Assembly: GCA_945906015.1 (NCBI GenBank)
Contig: CAMDQV010000008.1
Span: 1-21,045, forward strand
Direction of reading: 5' to 3'
Length of the DNA stretch: 21,045 nucleotides
Source: Pedobacter schmidteae
Lineage (GTDB): Bacteria; Bacteroidota; Bacteroidia; Sphingobacteriales; Sphingobacteriaceae
Positions 1-7,299 of the stretch are shown one piece after another. Position numbers and translations under genes: made by a program. Within the stretch, counting starts at the first letter, position 1, and every line of letters begins with the position of its first letter. The notes under the pieces were generated by a model. It was given only the letters and a program-made list of their open reading frames with translations, was not told the origin of the DNA and searched no databases.

Positions 1-235
1 ATACATGCGGGTTCGAACTACATCAGTTAGTTGAGCACCTGCATCCTGTAAGGTCTTTTCTATTTTTAGAATAATAAATTTTGTCTAGGAATAAAGGTCA
101 TTTTTTCCAATTAGAGAATCTCCAGCAAAAGATGTCGTTCTTGAAAATCAATGATGTTTCCAATACGCACAGCTCTACAATATACAAATTCTCTTCCTAA
201 GGGGTTCCCGATGATATATTTATACGTTTTTGCAT
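1..235 (-). pseudogene. Decayed RidA (YjgF/YER057c) family gene, 3' part beyond the window
   Basis: Read on the minus strand, the segment gives RidA-family sequence only if two single-base deletions are repaired. An ATG at 235 begins MQKRINISSGTP, where the family continues with WEE; here the Trp codon is TAG (199-197). One base is missing near 186-190, after which the frame reads VYCRAVRIGNIID. Another base is missing near 144-148, after which it reads TTSFAGDSLIGKNDLYS. A second TAG stands at 87-85 where Gln is usual, and the frame then continues LQDAGAQLTDVVRTRMY to the edge. RidA proteins hydrolyse reactive enamine/imine intermediates. Two nonsense codons plus two frameshifts make a functional product very unlikely. 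It lies just after the dienoyl-CoA reductase stop, in the same direction, so it was probably the last gene of that operon. The family assignment is from remembered RidA motifs. Confidence 0.8.
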
Positions 236-251
236 ATAATTCGAATTGAAA

Positions 252-1145
252 TTAACTTCCTTTAGCTGATCGGGTCATCATTTCTAGCATATCCCACATC
301 TCAGGGGTAATTGCTTCAAGACCATTAAACTGACCTGCTCCCTGTAGCCATTCTCCTCCATCTATGGTAATCACTTCTCCATTGATATAGCCCGAAAAAT
401 CAGACATCATGAATGCAGCCAGATTAGCAAGTTCCTGATGATCTCCAACACGTTTCAGTGGAACCCGGTTTTTGAAATCGAATTTTTTAGCCATGTCTCC
501 TGGAAGTAGCCTGTCCCAGGCTCCTTTTGTTGGGAATGGTCCGGGTGCAATGGCATTATTTCTGATTCCATATTTCCCCCATTCTGCTGCTAGAGAACGC
601 GTCATGGCAAGTACACCACCTTTGGCGCAGGCAGATGGAACTACATATCCCGAACCTGTAAATGCATAGGTGGTGACTATATTTAATATTGTTCCTGCTT
701 GTTTTTCTTTGATCCAGTGCTTACCTATTGCCATGGTACAGTTTGCAGTACCTTTTAATACAATATCGATGATTGTAGAAAAGGCATTGGCTGAAAGTCG
801 TTCAGTTGGTGAAATAAAGTTACCTGCAGCATTGTTTAAGAGCCCGTGCACCTGACCGAAAGTTTCTAATGTTTTTCTTAAAACCTCATCAACTTCATCA
901 GGTTTACGTACATCACATTGAACCGCTAATACTTTTGCTCCCCCTTTATTGCTTACTGCCGCTTCTTGTTCCATTTCAGCAGCAGTTTTAAGGAGCACAT
1001 CCATCTTTCTGCTAGTGATCACAACATTGGCGCCAAGCTTGAGAAAATAGGTACTCATTGCTCTTCCAAGACCGGTTCCTCCGCCTGTAATAATTATTGT
1101 TTTACCACTCAGGGCATCATCACGTAACATTGGTTCATTATACAT
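252..1145 (-). CDS. 2,4-dienoyl-CoA reductase (SDR family, DECR-like)
   Basis: Classical short-chain dehydrogenase of 297 residues. The NADP(H)-binding glycine motif TGGGTGLG is at 20-27 and NNAAGNF at 104-110. The active-site segment, Tyr160 in TYAFTGSGYVVPSACAK with Lys175, has the 15-residue Tyr-Lys spacing of mitochondrial DECR rather than the YxxxK of ordinary SDRs. The stretches LAAEWGKYGIR, ELANLAAFM and INGEVITIDGGE also match DECR closely. The expected reaction is NADPH-dependent reduction of trans-2,cis-4-dienoyl-CoA to trans-3-enoyl-CoA in oxidation of polyunsaturated fatty acids; the product is the substrate of the isomerase encoded just upstream. The ATG follows the isomerase stop by one base (TGA-T-ATG), which suggests translational coupling. 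A Met at position 6 is a possible alternative start. Many databases would label it simply SDR family oxidoreductase. Confidence 0.88.
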   Translation of the reverse strand: MYNEPMLRDDALSGKTIIITGGGTGLGRAMSTYFLKLGANVVITSRKMDVLLKTAAEMEQEAAVSNKGGAKVLAVQCDVRKPDEVDEVLRKTLETFGQVHGLLNNAAGNFISPTERLSANAFSTIIDIVLKGTANCTMAIGKHWIKEKQAGTILNIVTTYAFTGSGYVVPSACAKGGVLAMTRSLAAEWGKYGIRNNAIAPGPFPTKGAWDRLLPGDMAKKFDFKNRVPLKRVGDHQELANLAAFMMSDFSGYINGEVITIDGGEWLQGAGQFNGLEAITPEMWDMLEMMTRSAKGS

Positions 1146-1146
1146 A

Positions 1147-1914
1147 TCAAGCCGGTTTTTGTTGAAGATTTTGAATGATTGTTTTTAGAATGGATCGGGT
1201 TGATGCCGACCACCACTGTGCAAGCATAGGTCTGATCATTTCTGTTGGATCTGCACTTACTTTTTTTAATAACTCCATACGCATATTCATTTTGCTTTGC
1301 TGCCATGCATTACGTTCTAATTTAATGTAAGTAAGCATTTTACGCTCAGCAGCATGCAAAATACTTTCCGGGTTCACCACCTCATCGATCAAACCGGTAC
1401 TTAATGCTTCTTGTGTGTGCATTAGCTTTCCTTCAAGTAAAAAGCGATAAGCATTTGCCTGACCGAGCCAGAATGAATACAAATGAAAAATACTTTCCGG
1501 AATGATAATTCCAACTGGAACCTCATTGAGTCCGATGATGAATTTACCTTGAGCCATTATTCTGTAATCACAGCAAAGGGCAAGCACGCAACCACCTGCA
1601 GGGCTATGTCCGCTGATGGCAGCTATCATTGGTTTTTTGAAAGAAACCAATCTCGTTACCAAATTTAAAAAGTCGATCCAGAAGTTTTTTATTGTTTCCT
1701 CATCATAATTATAAAGCTCAATAAGGTCAAGGCCGGCTGAGAAAAAACCATCTTGTCCTGTCAAAATTAATCCCGCAATCGAATCGTCATTTTCAATGTT
1801 TTTGACAATTTGATGAAGTTCAGCAACCATTTCTGCATTGATAGCATTCGATTTACCGCGGTTCAATGACAGAACAGCAATTTTATCTTTTATATTAACC
1901 TTTATTGTATTCAT
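1147..1914 (-). CDS. Crotonase-fold delta3,delta2-enoyl-CoA isomerase
   Basis: Enoyl-CoA hydratase/isomerase family protein of 255 residues. The oxyanion-hole segments are FSAGLDL (58-64) and SGHSPAGGCVLALCCDYRI (101-119). The segment GLNEVPVGI, with Glu131, corresponds to the GLNE-x2-LGI region of ECI1-type isomerases, which hold a single catalytic Glu here; the second Glu of true hydratases (in the loop near PAGG) is absent. I therefore prefer the isomerase (delta3 to delta2 double-bond shift) over hydratase. The gene starts 2 nt after the stop of the TonB-plug gene and ends 1 nt before the dienoyl-CoA reductase ATG, so the three are probably co-transcribed. Together with the reductase it supplies the auxiliary steps that let beta-oxidation handle unsaturated acyl chains. 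No Shine-Dalgarno sequence is visible. The subfamily call rests on remembered motifs, so a generic enoyl-CoA hydratase label cannot be excluded. Confidence 0.85.
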   Translation of the reverse strand: MNTIKVNIKDKIAVLSLNRGKSNAINAEMVAELHQIVKNIENDDSIAGLILTGQDGFFSAGLDLIELYNYDEETIKNFWIDFLNLVTRLVSFKKPMIAAISGHSPAGGCVLALCCDYRIMAQGKFIIGLNEVPVGIIIPESIFHLYSFWLGQANAYRFLLEGKLMHTQEALSTGLIDEVVNPESILHAAERKMLTYIKLERNAWQQSKMNMRMELLKKVSADPTEMIRPMLAQWWSASTRSILKTIIQNLQQKPA

Positions 1915-1916
1915 AT

Positions 1917-4625
1917 TTATTTAACGCTATATCTGAATATTTGTCTCCCTATCGTTCCATCTATATTGATTCCTTCAACAATAGCTTTGTAATTTCCAGT
2001 TCCATCCGAATTGAAGAACTCCACACTTGCTTTCCCGGTTGAATCGCTAATCACATTCGGATTCCAGTAAATGGTGGTCCGTAGGTCAGCAATCTTTGTA
2101 TTGATTTCGGGATCATCATAGTTTGGTGAATAGAACTCACGCCCTTTGTAATAACCTTTAGGATTATAGCCTGCAATTCCCGGAGCATAATTTTTATAAC
2201 CTCTATTATTTTCTCCCCGTTTGGTGGTTATTATTAGTACACCGCCACCGCCACGGCTTCCGTAAATTGCGGTATTTGCACCACTTCTCAATATTTCAAT
2301 GGTCTCAACATCACTTGGATTTATGGATGAAAGAAATTCTGGTTCCAAAAAAGCCCCGTCCAGAACCAATTGCATTGGAATCGGACCAGAGAAAGAATAC
2401 ATACTTCTCGTAGAGTAGACCATACCATTCATCACCATGACTCCTGCAATTCTACCCTGAATACACTGGGCAATATCAAAGCAGTTCTGAAGCTGTTCAG
2501 CCTTAATTATTGCGTCGGCCCTGCCTGCTCCATTTAAATTAGATGAGTTTTTTGCTTCTACTTTCGTGTCAACTACCTTAACCTCATCCAGAAGGATATT
2601 TCTAACAATCAACCCGTTTCTTTTGAGATCATCATATTGAGCACGGCTATTCTTAAGGTAGGCGAACATCGATTTATTTACGTTAACCTCCAGCATTGCC
2701 TCATTCTTGTTTTTTGTTACTAGCTGAGCCGGGATTCTGTCAAGAAATATCTCTACATTTTTCTTATCCCTTTCATTCCGGGCCTGAACTATGAATTTTG
2801 TGCTGTCATTGAAATAGAGATTGTCAAATCGAAACTCTCCATTCTTATCGGTCAGGGTATCCAGCAAAAATGAAGTTCCTGAAGATGATAACAGCGTAAC
2901 CTTGCCACCAATAACAGGCTTTCCATTTAGTGAAGTTACTTTTCCGCTTACCTGCATGCTTCTTTCCGGTTGATATACCAATGTTGGATAGTTATTTGAC
3001 AAGATATTTTTCCATTCAAAGCGACGCCAACCTTGTGTTAATAAAAGATTATCGAGCTGTCTTACCTTAGCGTCACTCGTATCAGTGAAATAGTAATTAG
3101 CTTGTTCAATAAAGCCCTTCAGGTCTGAACTGAGCAGCAGATTAGAAATAATACTCGTTTCACTTGCCTCATCAACCGGAACTTTTGTTTCATCAACTAT
3201 TGCAATTGAAAAACTGCCAAGCGTAGGTTTGCCTCTAGGATCGTTTACATCCAGCATGAGCTTTACTTTTTCTCTTTTTTGGAACTCAGTCTTTTCAGTG
3301 CTTAAATTTATTTTAAGAAAATCGGAGTGATTGATGAATACCAGACGCTCTGCAACAGGCTCATTTTTAGGAGAAAACAGGGTTAACTGAAGAATTCCTG
3401 TTGGGAACCGTGATTTGGGAATAGACGCGTTGAAAGTTCGGCTATTCATCTTGTTCTTTGATACAAATTGTACTTGACCGTTTGTTTGTGCTACTAGTGT
3501 CAGTTCTGAATCTGGTTGATCCATCTCTGTTGTCGAAATTCTTATTTTGAGTTCATTGGGGTCAGTATTATCAGCAGTTAATACATAGCCCTGTGCTTTT
3601 ATCTTTGGGAGAGGAATTGCTTTTTCTGAGCCATCCTTAAAGGTGATATGTGCAGTATAGCTATTTGATACGCTTGGTTTTATTTTGAAAGAACCCATAC
3701 CCGCATGTTCCGATTGGAATTCGCTTATCCTGACATTATTTTGGTCGGAGATGTATCCGCTTATAGCTATCCCAAGTCCATCAGATCCAAGTGCTTTAAA
3801 GGCAACTCGTGTACTGATGCCATTGATCATATCGCCGCCTTCAGGGAAAAATTTTACATCGGTTTCGTTTGAAGTTGATTTAACCGGAAAATTTTTGCTG
3901 GTACTGATCTTCTCATCCAGGCGGATTGTAGTCAGAATCTTTCCTGATTTCAATATAAAAGGCTGATTATTGACGAAGCTGATTAGTAAGTTACCTTTTG
4001 AATCGGTTATACCCTTTCCTTTCAGGATGGTTCTGAAATCTAATACCACCTGATAAGTAACTTCCTTATTGATCAAAGGCTTGCCGGCCATGTCGGCATA
4101 GTTTAAACTCGCTATCACTTTTTGCCCTTTTACATCTTTACTATAGGTATAATCTGCCTGAGTTATTACGGTATTAGCGATTGAATTACCAATAGTAAAG
4201 GTTTTATCAAAAAAGTATTCTTCACCAAAATTCCGCATCCAATTAGTATAGGCCCTAATTCGGTAATTACCCTCTTTTAAAGAATCGGTAAGTGAAAAAT
4301 CGCCCCAGGCAAGCCCCATTTCTAAAGGCAATGCTATGGATTGCTTCACAGAATCTTTATCATTGATCAGTTCCACATATAGAATTTTGCTTAGGTCTGA
4401 TAACTCATTCTTTTCAGCATTTACTACATAGGCCTTGAACCATATATTATCGCCGATTGCATAATAGGGCTTATCCATATGCAAGTGAATTTTTTCCTGC
4501 GGGTACTGTAACCGATATTTTTCAATCTGCTGGAGTATTTTTTTCAAGGGTTCATCATCTCTGACAAATCCCAGTACAATTATTGATGCAATGACAGAAA
4601 ATAGTAGAATAACGTATTTTTTCAT
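1917..4625 (-). CDS. Secreted MG2-like protein with carboxypeptidase-regulatory and TonB plug domains, no beta-barrel
   Basis: Protein of 902 residues with an N-terminal signal sequence (hydrophobic core about 5-20). Domains in order: an MG2/macroglobulin-like region starting about residue 44 (HMDKPYYAIGDNIWFKAYV), further Ig-like segments, a CarboxypepD_reg-like beta domain at about 556-635 (VSGKVTSLNGKPVIGGKV), and a TonB receptor plug-like domain at about 700-800 that ends in AIYGSRGGGGVLIITTKRG, the SusC-type plug signature. A short all-beta tail of about 100 residues follows; there is no room for a 22-strand barrel, so this is not a TonB-dependent transporter. Such barrel-less proteins are common in Bacteroidota, usually annotated TonB-dependent receptor plug domain-containing protein; their role is unknown, presumably periplasmic or on the outer-membrane face. 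It heads the unit with the isomerase and reductase, although no functional link is evident. Confidence 0.8.
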   Translation of the reverse strand: MKKYVILLFSVIASIIVLGFVRDDEPLKKILQQIEKYRLQYPQEKIHLHMDKPYYAIGDNIWFKAYVVNAEKNELSDLSKILYVELINDKDSVKQSIALPLEMGLAWGDFSLTDSLKEGNYRIRAYTNWMRNFGEEYFFDKTFTIGNSIANTVITQADYTYSKDVKGQKVIASLNYADMAGKPLINKEVTYQVVLDFRTILKGKGITDSKGNLLISFVNNQPFILKSGKILTTIRLDEKISTSKNFPVKSTSNETDVKFFPEGGDMINGISTRVAFKALGSDGLGIAISGYISDQNNVRISEFQSEHAGMGSFKIKPSVSNSYTAHITFKDGSEKAIPLPKIKAQGYVLTADNTDPNELKIRISTTEMDQPDSELTLVAQTNGQVQFVSKNKMNSRTFNASIPKSRFPTGILQLTLFSPKNEPVAERLVFINHSDFLKINLSTEKTEFQKREKVKLMLDVNDPRGKPTLGSFSIAIVDETKVPVDEASETSIISNLLLSSDLKGFIEQANYYFTDTSDAKVRQLDNLLLTQGWRRFEWKNILSNNYPTLVYQPERSMQVSGKVTSLNGKPVIGGKVTLLSSSGTSFLLDTLTDKNGEFRFDNLYFNDSTKFIVQARNERDKKNVEIFLDRIPAQLVTKNKNEAMLEVNVNKSMFAYLKNSRAQYDDLKRNGLIVRNILLDEVKVVDTKVEAKNSSNLNGAGRADAIIKAEQLQNCFDIAQCIQGRIAGVMVMNGMVYSTRSMYSFSGPIPMQLVLDGAFLEPEFLSSINPSDVETIEILRSGANTAIYGSRGGGGVLIITTKRGENNRGYKNYAPGIAGYNPKGYYKGREFYSPNYDDPEINTKIADLRTTIYWNPNVISDSTGKASVEFFNSDGTGNYKAIVEGINIDGTIGRQIFRYSVK

Positions 4626-4726
4626 AATTTTCTTAAGAGACAGTTAGCAAGATAATTCCAAAAGATATGAGCTTCAGGGCAAAACATGATGAACAGTTTT
4701 AGGAATCGACGGTTAATTAAAGTACT

Positions 4727-4754
4727 AAGCCTCAATTTACAAAAATTGAGGCTC
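4727..4754 (-). terminator. Hairpin downstream of dcd, probable intrinsic terminator
   Basis: A perfect 11-bp stem (4728-4738 with 4743-4753) closes a 4-nt loop, 39 nt past the dCTP deaminase stop and before the next minus-strand gene. The following tract on the minus strand is only moderately U-rich, so termination may be partial. Confidence 0.6.
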
Positions 4755-4792
4755 ATCTATTTATAATATACGAATTATTTGATACTTAGATC

Positions 4793-5329
4793 TTAAAATA
4801 CATTCTTCCACATCATGCTTTCCACCGGCTTGGTAGTTTTATTATTGTATTTAGCATTTGCTTTTGTATTGTACATTGTTTCTACATCTCCTTCAACAAC
4901 AAAGTAGATCAATTGACCGATAGGCATTCCAGCATAAATTCTTACAGGCTGGGCGCAAGAAATTTCCAGAGTCCAGGTATTGCAAAATCCTACATCGCCC
5001 TTTCCTGCGGTAGCATGAATATCAATTCCTAGGCGGCCGGTACTAGATTTTCCTTCCAGAAAAGGCACATGTCTGTGAGTTTCCGTATATTCTAGGGTAA
5101 CTCCTAGGTAAAGTGTGTTTGGCTGAAGTACAAAACCATCTTTTGGTATTTCGAAATGATCAATTTCATTATGTGCTTTCGAATCTAATACCCTTTTTCT
5201 GTACGTTGCCAGATATTTGCCCAGATGTACATCATACGAATTTGTGCCTAAACAATCCTTTTGGAAGGGTTCAATGATAATATTCCCCTTTTCAATTTCT
5301 TCGAGTATAATTTTATCAGAAAGTATCAT
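4793..5329 (-). CDS. dcd: dCTP deaminase
   Basis: 178-residue trimeric dUTPase-fold protein that deaminates dCTP to dUTP, feeding dUMP/dTMP synthesis in the cytoplasm. It begins MILSDKIILEEIEKG, as the family does. GTNSYDVHLG (28-37) is the conserved N-terminal block, GKSSTGRLGI (93-102) carries the Ser/Arg nucleotide-binding motif, and WTLEIS with Glu122 holds the expected catalytic glutamate. MPIGQLIYF near the C-terminus and the closing KYNNKTT segment also fit. The loop after HATAG reads KGDVGF rather than the IDPGW of the E. coli enzyme, so I cannot tell from sequence alone whether the enzyme is monofunctional or also hydrolyses dUTP. It is transcribed divergently from the phosphopantetheinyl transferase gene across a 70-bp AT-rich gap and ends before a hairpin. 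Confidence 0.93.
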   Translation of the reverse strand: MILSDKIILEEIEKGNIIIEPFQKDCLGTNSYDVHLGKYLATYRKRVLDSKAHNEIDHFEIPKDGFVLQPNTLYLGVTLEYTETHRHVPFLEGKSSTGRLGIDIHATAGKGDVGFCNTWTLEISCAQPVRIYAGMPIGQLIYFVVEGDVETMYNTKANAKYNNKTTKPVESMMWKNVF

Positions 5330-5399
5330 AAATAAGCTTAAGATTTGGACTAAATTATGATTTATTTGAGATAGTTTTACAGGTATTTTATATTTTAAA

Positions 5400-6053
5400 A
5401 TGGCTCTTGCTTATCACAAAGAAATTGACCCCTTTACATCTTTCGCTATTTGGAAGATCGAAGAATCTGCAGATGAACTTTTTGCTCAATTACAGTTAAA
5501 AGAGCATGAAAAAACATATCTGGATAATCTGGTCAATGGTAAGAGAAATATGCATTGGCTGAGCACGCGTGTCTTACTTCGCAGAATGATGGACACTGAT
5601 GAGTACATCGATTGCAGAGTTGACTCAAGCGGCAAGCCCTACCTCAGTAATTTTCCTCATTATATTTCTCTTAGCCATTCGTATGATTATGCCGCAGTTA
5701 TGGTCAGTAAGAACAAAGCGGTAGGAATTGATATTGAATTGATTAAAGACAAGATCGAACGTATTGCCAGTAAGTTCTTAAGTGCAAAGGAATTGGAATT
5801 CATTCAGGAACAAGAAAGGATTGAACATTTATATGTCTGTTGGTGTGCAAAGGAGGCTGTTTATAAGCTTCATGGAAAAAAGAATGTGAGTTTTGTAGAG
5901 AATATTGAACTAAAACCATTCCATTATAGTGGGAATGGATCATTTTCTGCAAATCTGGATATTGGTTCAACTCATAAGGAGTTCAAGGTTCATTATGAGA
6001 AATTTGATGAATATATGATTGGGTTTGTTTCAGACGATAAGAATGAAGAATAA
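5400..6053 (+). CDS. 4'-phosphopantetheinyl transferase (Sfp/AcpT type)
   Basis: 217-residue pseudo-dimeric PPTase that transfers phosphopantetheine from CoA to a carrier-protein serine. Visible motifs: SSGKPYL (76-82), ISLSHSYDYAAVMVS (89-103) with the conserved His93, VGIDIE (108-113) giving Mg ligands Asp111 and Glu113, KFLSAKE (125-131), and WCAKEAVYKLHGKK (148 on) with the third ligand Glu152 and the conserved Lys156. The length matches Sfp-like rather than the short AcpS type, although its target here may simply be the fatty-acid acyl carrier protein. No other carrier protein or synthase gene lies nearby. The next gene, lipB, overlaps its 3' end by 11 nt, so the two are co-translated; LipB uses octanoyl carried on holo-ACP, which gives the pair a biochemical link. 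The gap to dcd holds no clear promoter match. Confidence 0.92.
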   Translation: MALAYHKEIDPFTSFAIWKIEESADELFAQLQLKEHEKTYLDNLVNGKRNMHWLSTRVLLRRMMDTDEYIDCRVDSSGKPYLSNFPHYISLSHSYDYAAVMVSKNKAVGIDIELIKDKIERIASKFLSAKELEFIQEQERIEHLYVCWCAKEAVYKLHGKKNVSFVENIELKPFHYSGNGSFSANLDIGSTHKEFKVHYEKFDEYMIGFVSDDKNEE

Positions 6054-6741
6054 GAAGGTGATCTTTCAGGATTGGGGTTTGCTTGATTATCAGCAGGCCT
6101 GGGATAGGCAGGAGCAGGTTTTTTTAGAGGCGGTTCAGACAAAAACACAGAATAGAAATAAAAACACAGATTATCCGGTTAAAAATCATCTCATTTTTGT
6201 TGAACACCCTCATGTTTATACACTCGGCAAAAGTGGTAAGCCTGAAAATTTGCTGCTTGATGAGGCGGGGCTGAAAGAAAAAAGTGCTTCTTATTATAAA
6301 ATTAATCGGGGTGGTGATATAACCTACCATGGTCCTGGTCAACTTGTAGGATATCCGATTCTCGATCTTGATAATTTTTTTACGGATATACATCTGTATC
6401 TACGTACTCTGGAGGAGGCTGTGATCTTTACGCTTGCCGATTATGGAATAAAAGGTGGTAGGTATGAAGGGTATACAGGAGTTTGGCTTGATGCGGATAA
6501 TGAGCGTGCTAGAAAGATTTGCGCAATGGGAGTGAGGTGCAGCCGCTGGGTAACTATGCACGGACTTGCATTTAATGTGAATACAGATCTTACTTATTTT
6601 AACAATATTGTTCCATGTGGAATCGATGACAAGGACGTTACTTCAATGGAAAGGGAACTTGGCTATAAAGTTGATACTGATGAGGTTAAGCAAAAATTAA
6701 AGATCCATATGGCTGAACTTTTTGAAATGGAAATTGTTTGA
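6043..6741 (+). CDS. lipB: Octanoyl-[acyl carrier protein]:protein octanoyltransferase
   Basis: LipB moves the octanoyl group from acyl carrier protein to lipoyl domains of 2-oxoacid dehydrogenases and GcvH, the first step of lipoate assembly. From the ATG at 6043 it has 232 residues. The signature RGGDITYHGPGQLVGYP begins at Arg89. The catalytic lysine is Lys158 in RKICAMGVR and the catalytic cysteine is Cys192 in IVPCGIDDKDVTSM. The frame stays open upstream to a TTG at 6019, but the ATG start gives the usual N-terminus (VIFQDWGLLDYQQAW) and an 11-nt overlap with the PPTase gene, so I prefer it. No terminator is visible directly downstream; the palindromic groEL terminator 500 bp further could act in this direction, though its downstream tract on the plus strand is poor in T. 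Confidence 0.95.
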   Translation: MKNKKVIFQDWGLLDYQQAWDRQEQVFLEAVQTKTQNRNKNTDYPVKNHLIFVEHPHVYTLGKSGKPENLLLDEAGLKEKSASYYKINRGGDITYHGPGQLVGYPILDLDNFFTDIHLYLRTLEEAVIFTLADYGIKGGRYEGYTGVWLDADNERARKICAMGVRCSRWVTMHGLAFNVNTDLTYFNNIVPCGIDDKDVTSMERELGYKVDTDEVKQKLKIHMAELFEMEIV

Positions 6742-7248
6742 TATTGAGACTAGTATCATAAAGATAACAGAACCAAGAATCTAGAACAAAGAACCAAGAC
6801 AAAGGATAATTCAGCGCTAAATTGAAATTTCTTGCTTTTTTCCTACCTCATACTTCCTACCTCATACTTCAAATAACCATTTTTGAGTTTTGAGTTTTGA
6901 GATAAATTCTGCTTCATTTCATACTTCAGATAACTGACAACAGACAACTGGACCAAGAACCAAGAACAAAGACTGTGTGGTGCTAAATTGAGATTTCCTG
7001 CTTTTTTCCTACCTCATACTTCATACCTCAGACAACGGGAACCAAGAACCAGGAGCAAAGAACAAAGACTGTGTGGTGCTAATTTGAAATTTCCTGTTTT
7101 TTTCAGACCTCAGACCTCCTAACTCCTACTTCCTACCTCAGATAACCACTTTTGAGTATTGAGTATTGAGATAGATTCTGCTTCACCTCAGACCTCAGAC
7201 CTCTTACCTCTTACTTCCTACCTCCTACTTCCTACCTCAGATAAAACA
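6742..7248. repeat. Gene-free region with three copies of a compound low-complexity repeat
   Basis: No plausible gene. The stretch is built from three imperfect copies: about 6770-6934, 6951-7036 and 7039-7244. Each begins with GAACCAAGAAC-like A-rich boxes, then a linker (copies 2 and 3 share GACTGTGTGGTGCTA exactly, followed by AATTGA/AATTTGA and TTTCCTG), then a pyrimidine-rich array of CTACCTCATACTTC or CTCAGACCTC units. Copies 1 and 3 also contain a TTTTGAGTTTTGAG-type block followed by GATARATTCTGCTTCA, which copy 2 lacks. It sits between convergent lipB and groEL. Confidence 0.8.
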
Positions 7249-7279
7249 ACAAAGCCCCGAAATTAATCCGGGGCTTTGT
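7243..7279 (-). terminator. Intrinsic terminator of groEL
   Basis: A perfect 11-bp stem (7249-7259 with 7269-7279, core AAAGCCCCG/CGGGGCTTT) closes a 9-nt loop 21 nt past the groEL stop. On the minus strand it is followed by TGTTTTAT. The GC-rich stem and the U-rich tail make this a convincing terminator for the groESL transcript. Confidence 0.85.
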
Positions 7280-7299
7280 CATGTATTGGGTTAATAATA

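Noticed and set aside
1..235. Explaining the ridA lesions as homopolymer sequencing errors
   Set aside because: The two deletions are in short T-runs and could be errors, but the two TAG codons are substitutions and would not arise that way.
4626..4726. Promoter for the TonB-plug gene (TATCTTTTG)
   Set aside because: The match has an extra T and no TTTG at 19-21 nt upstream.
6019..6042. Upstream TTG start for lipB
   Set aside because: It would overlap the PPTase gene by 35 nt and add eight residues not expected in LipB; the ATG at 6043 gives the normal N-terminus.
6742..7248. CRISPR-like array
   Set aside because: Units are short, degenerate and contiguous, with no constant repeat separated by unique spacers of even length, and no cas gene is present.
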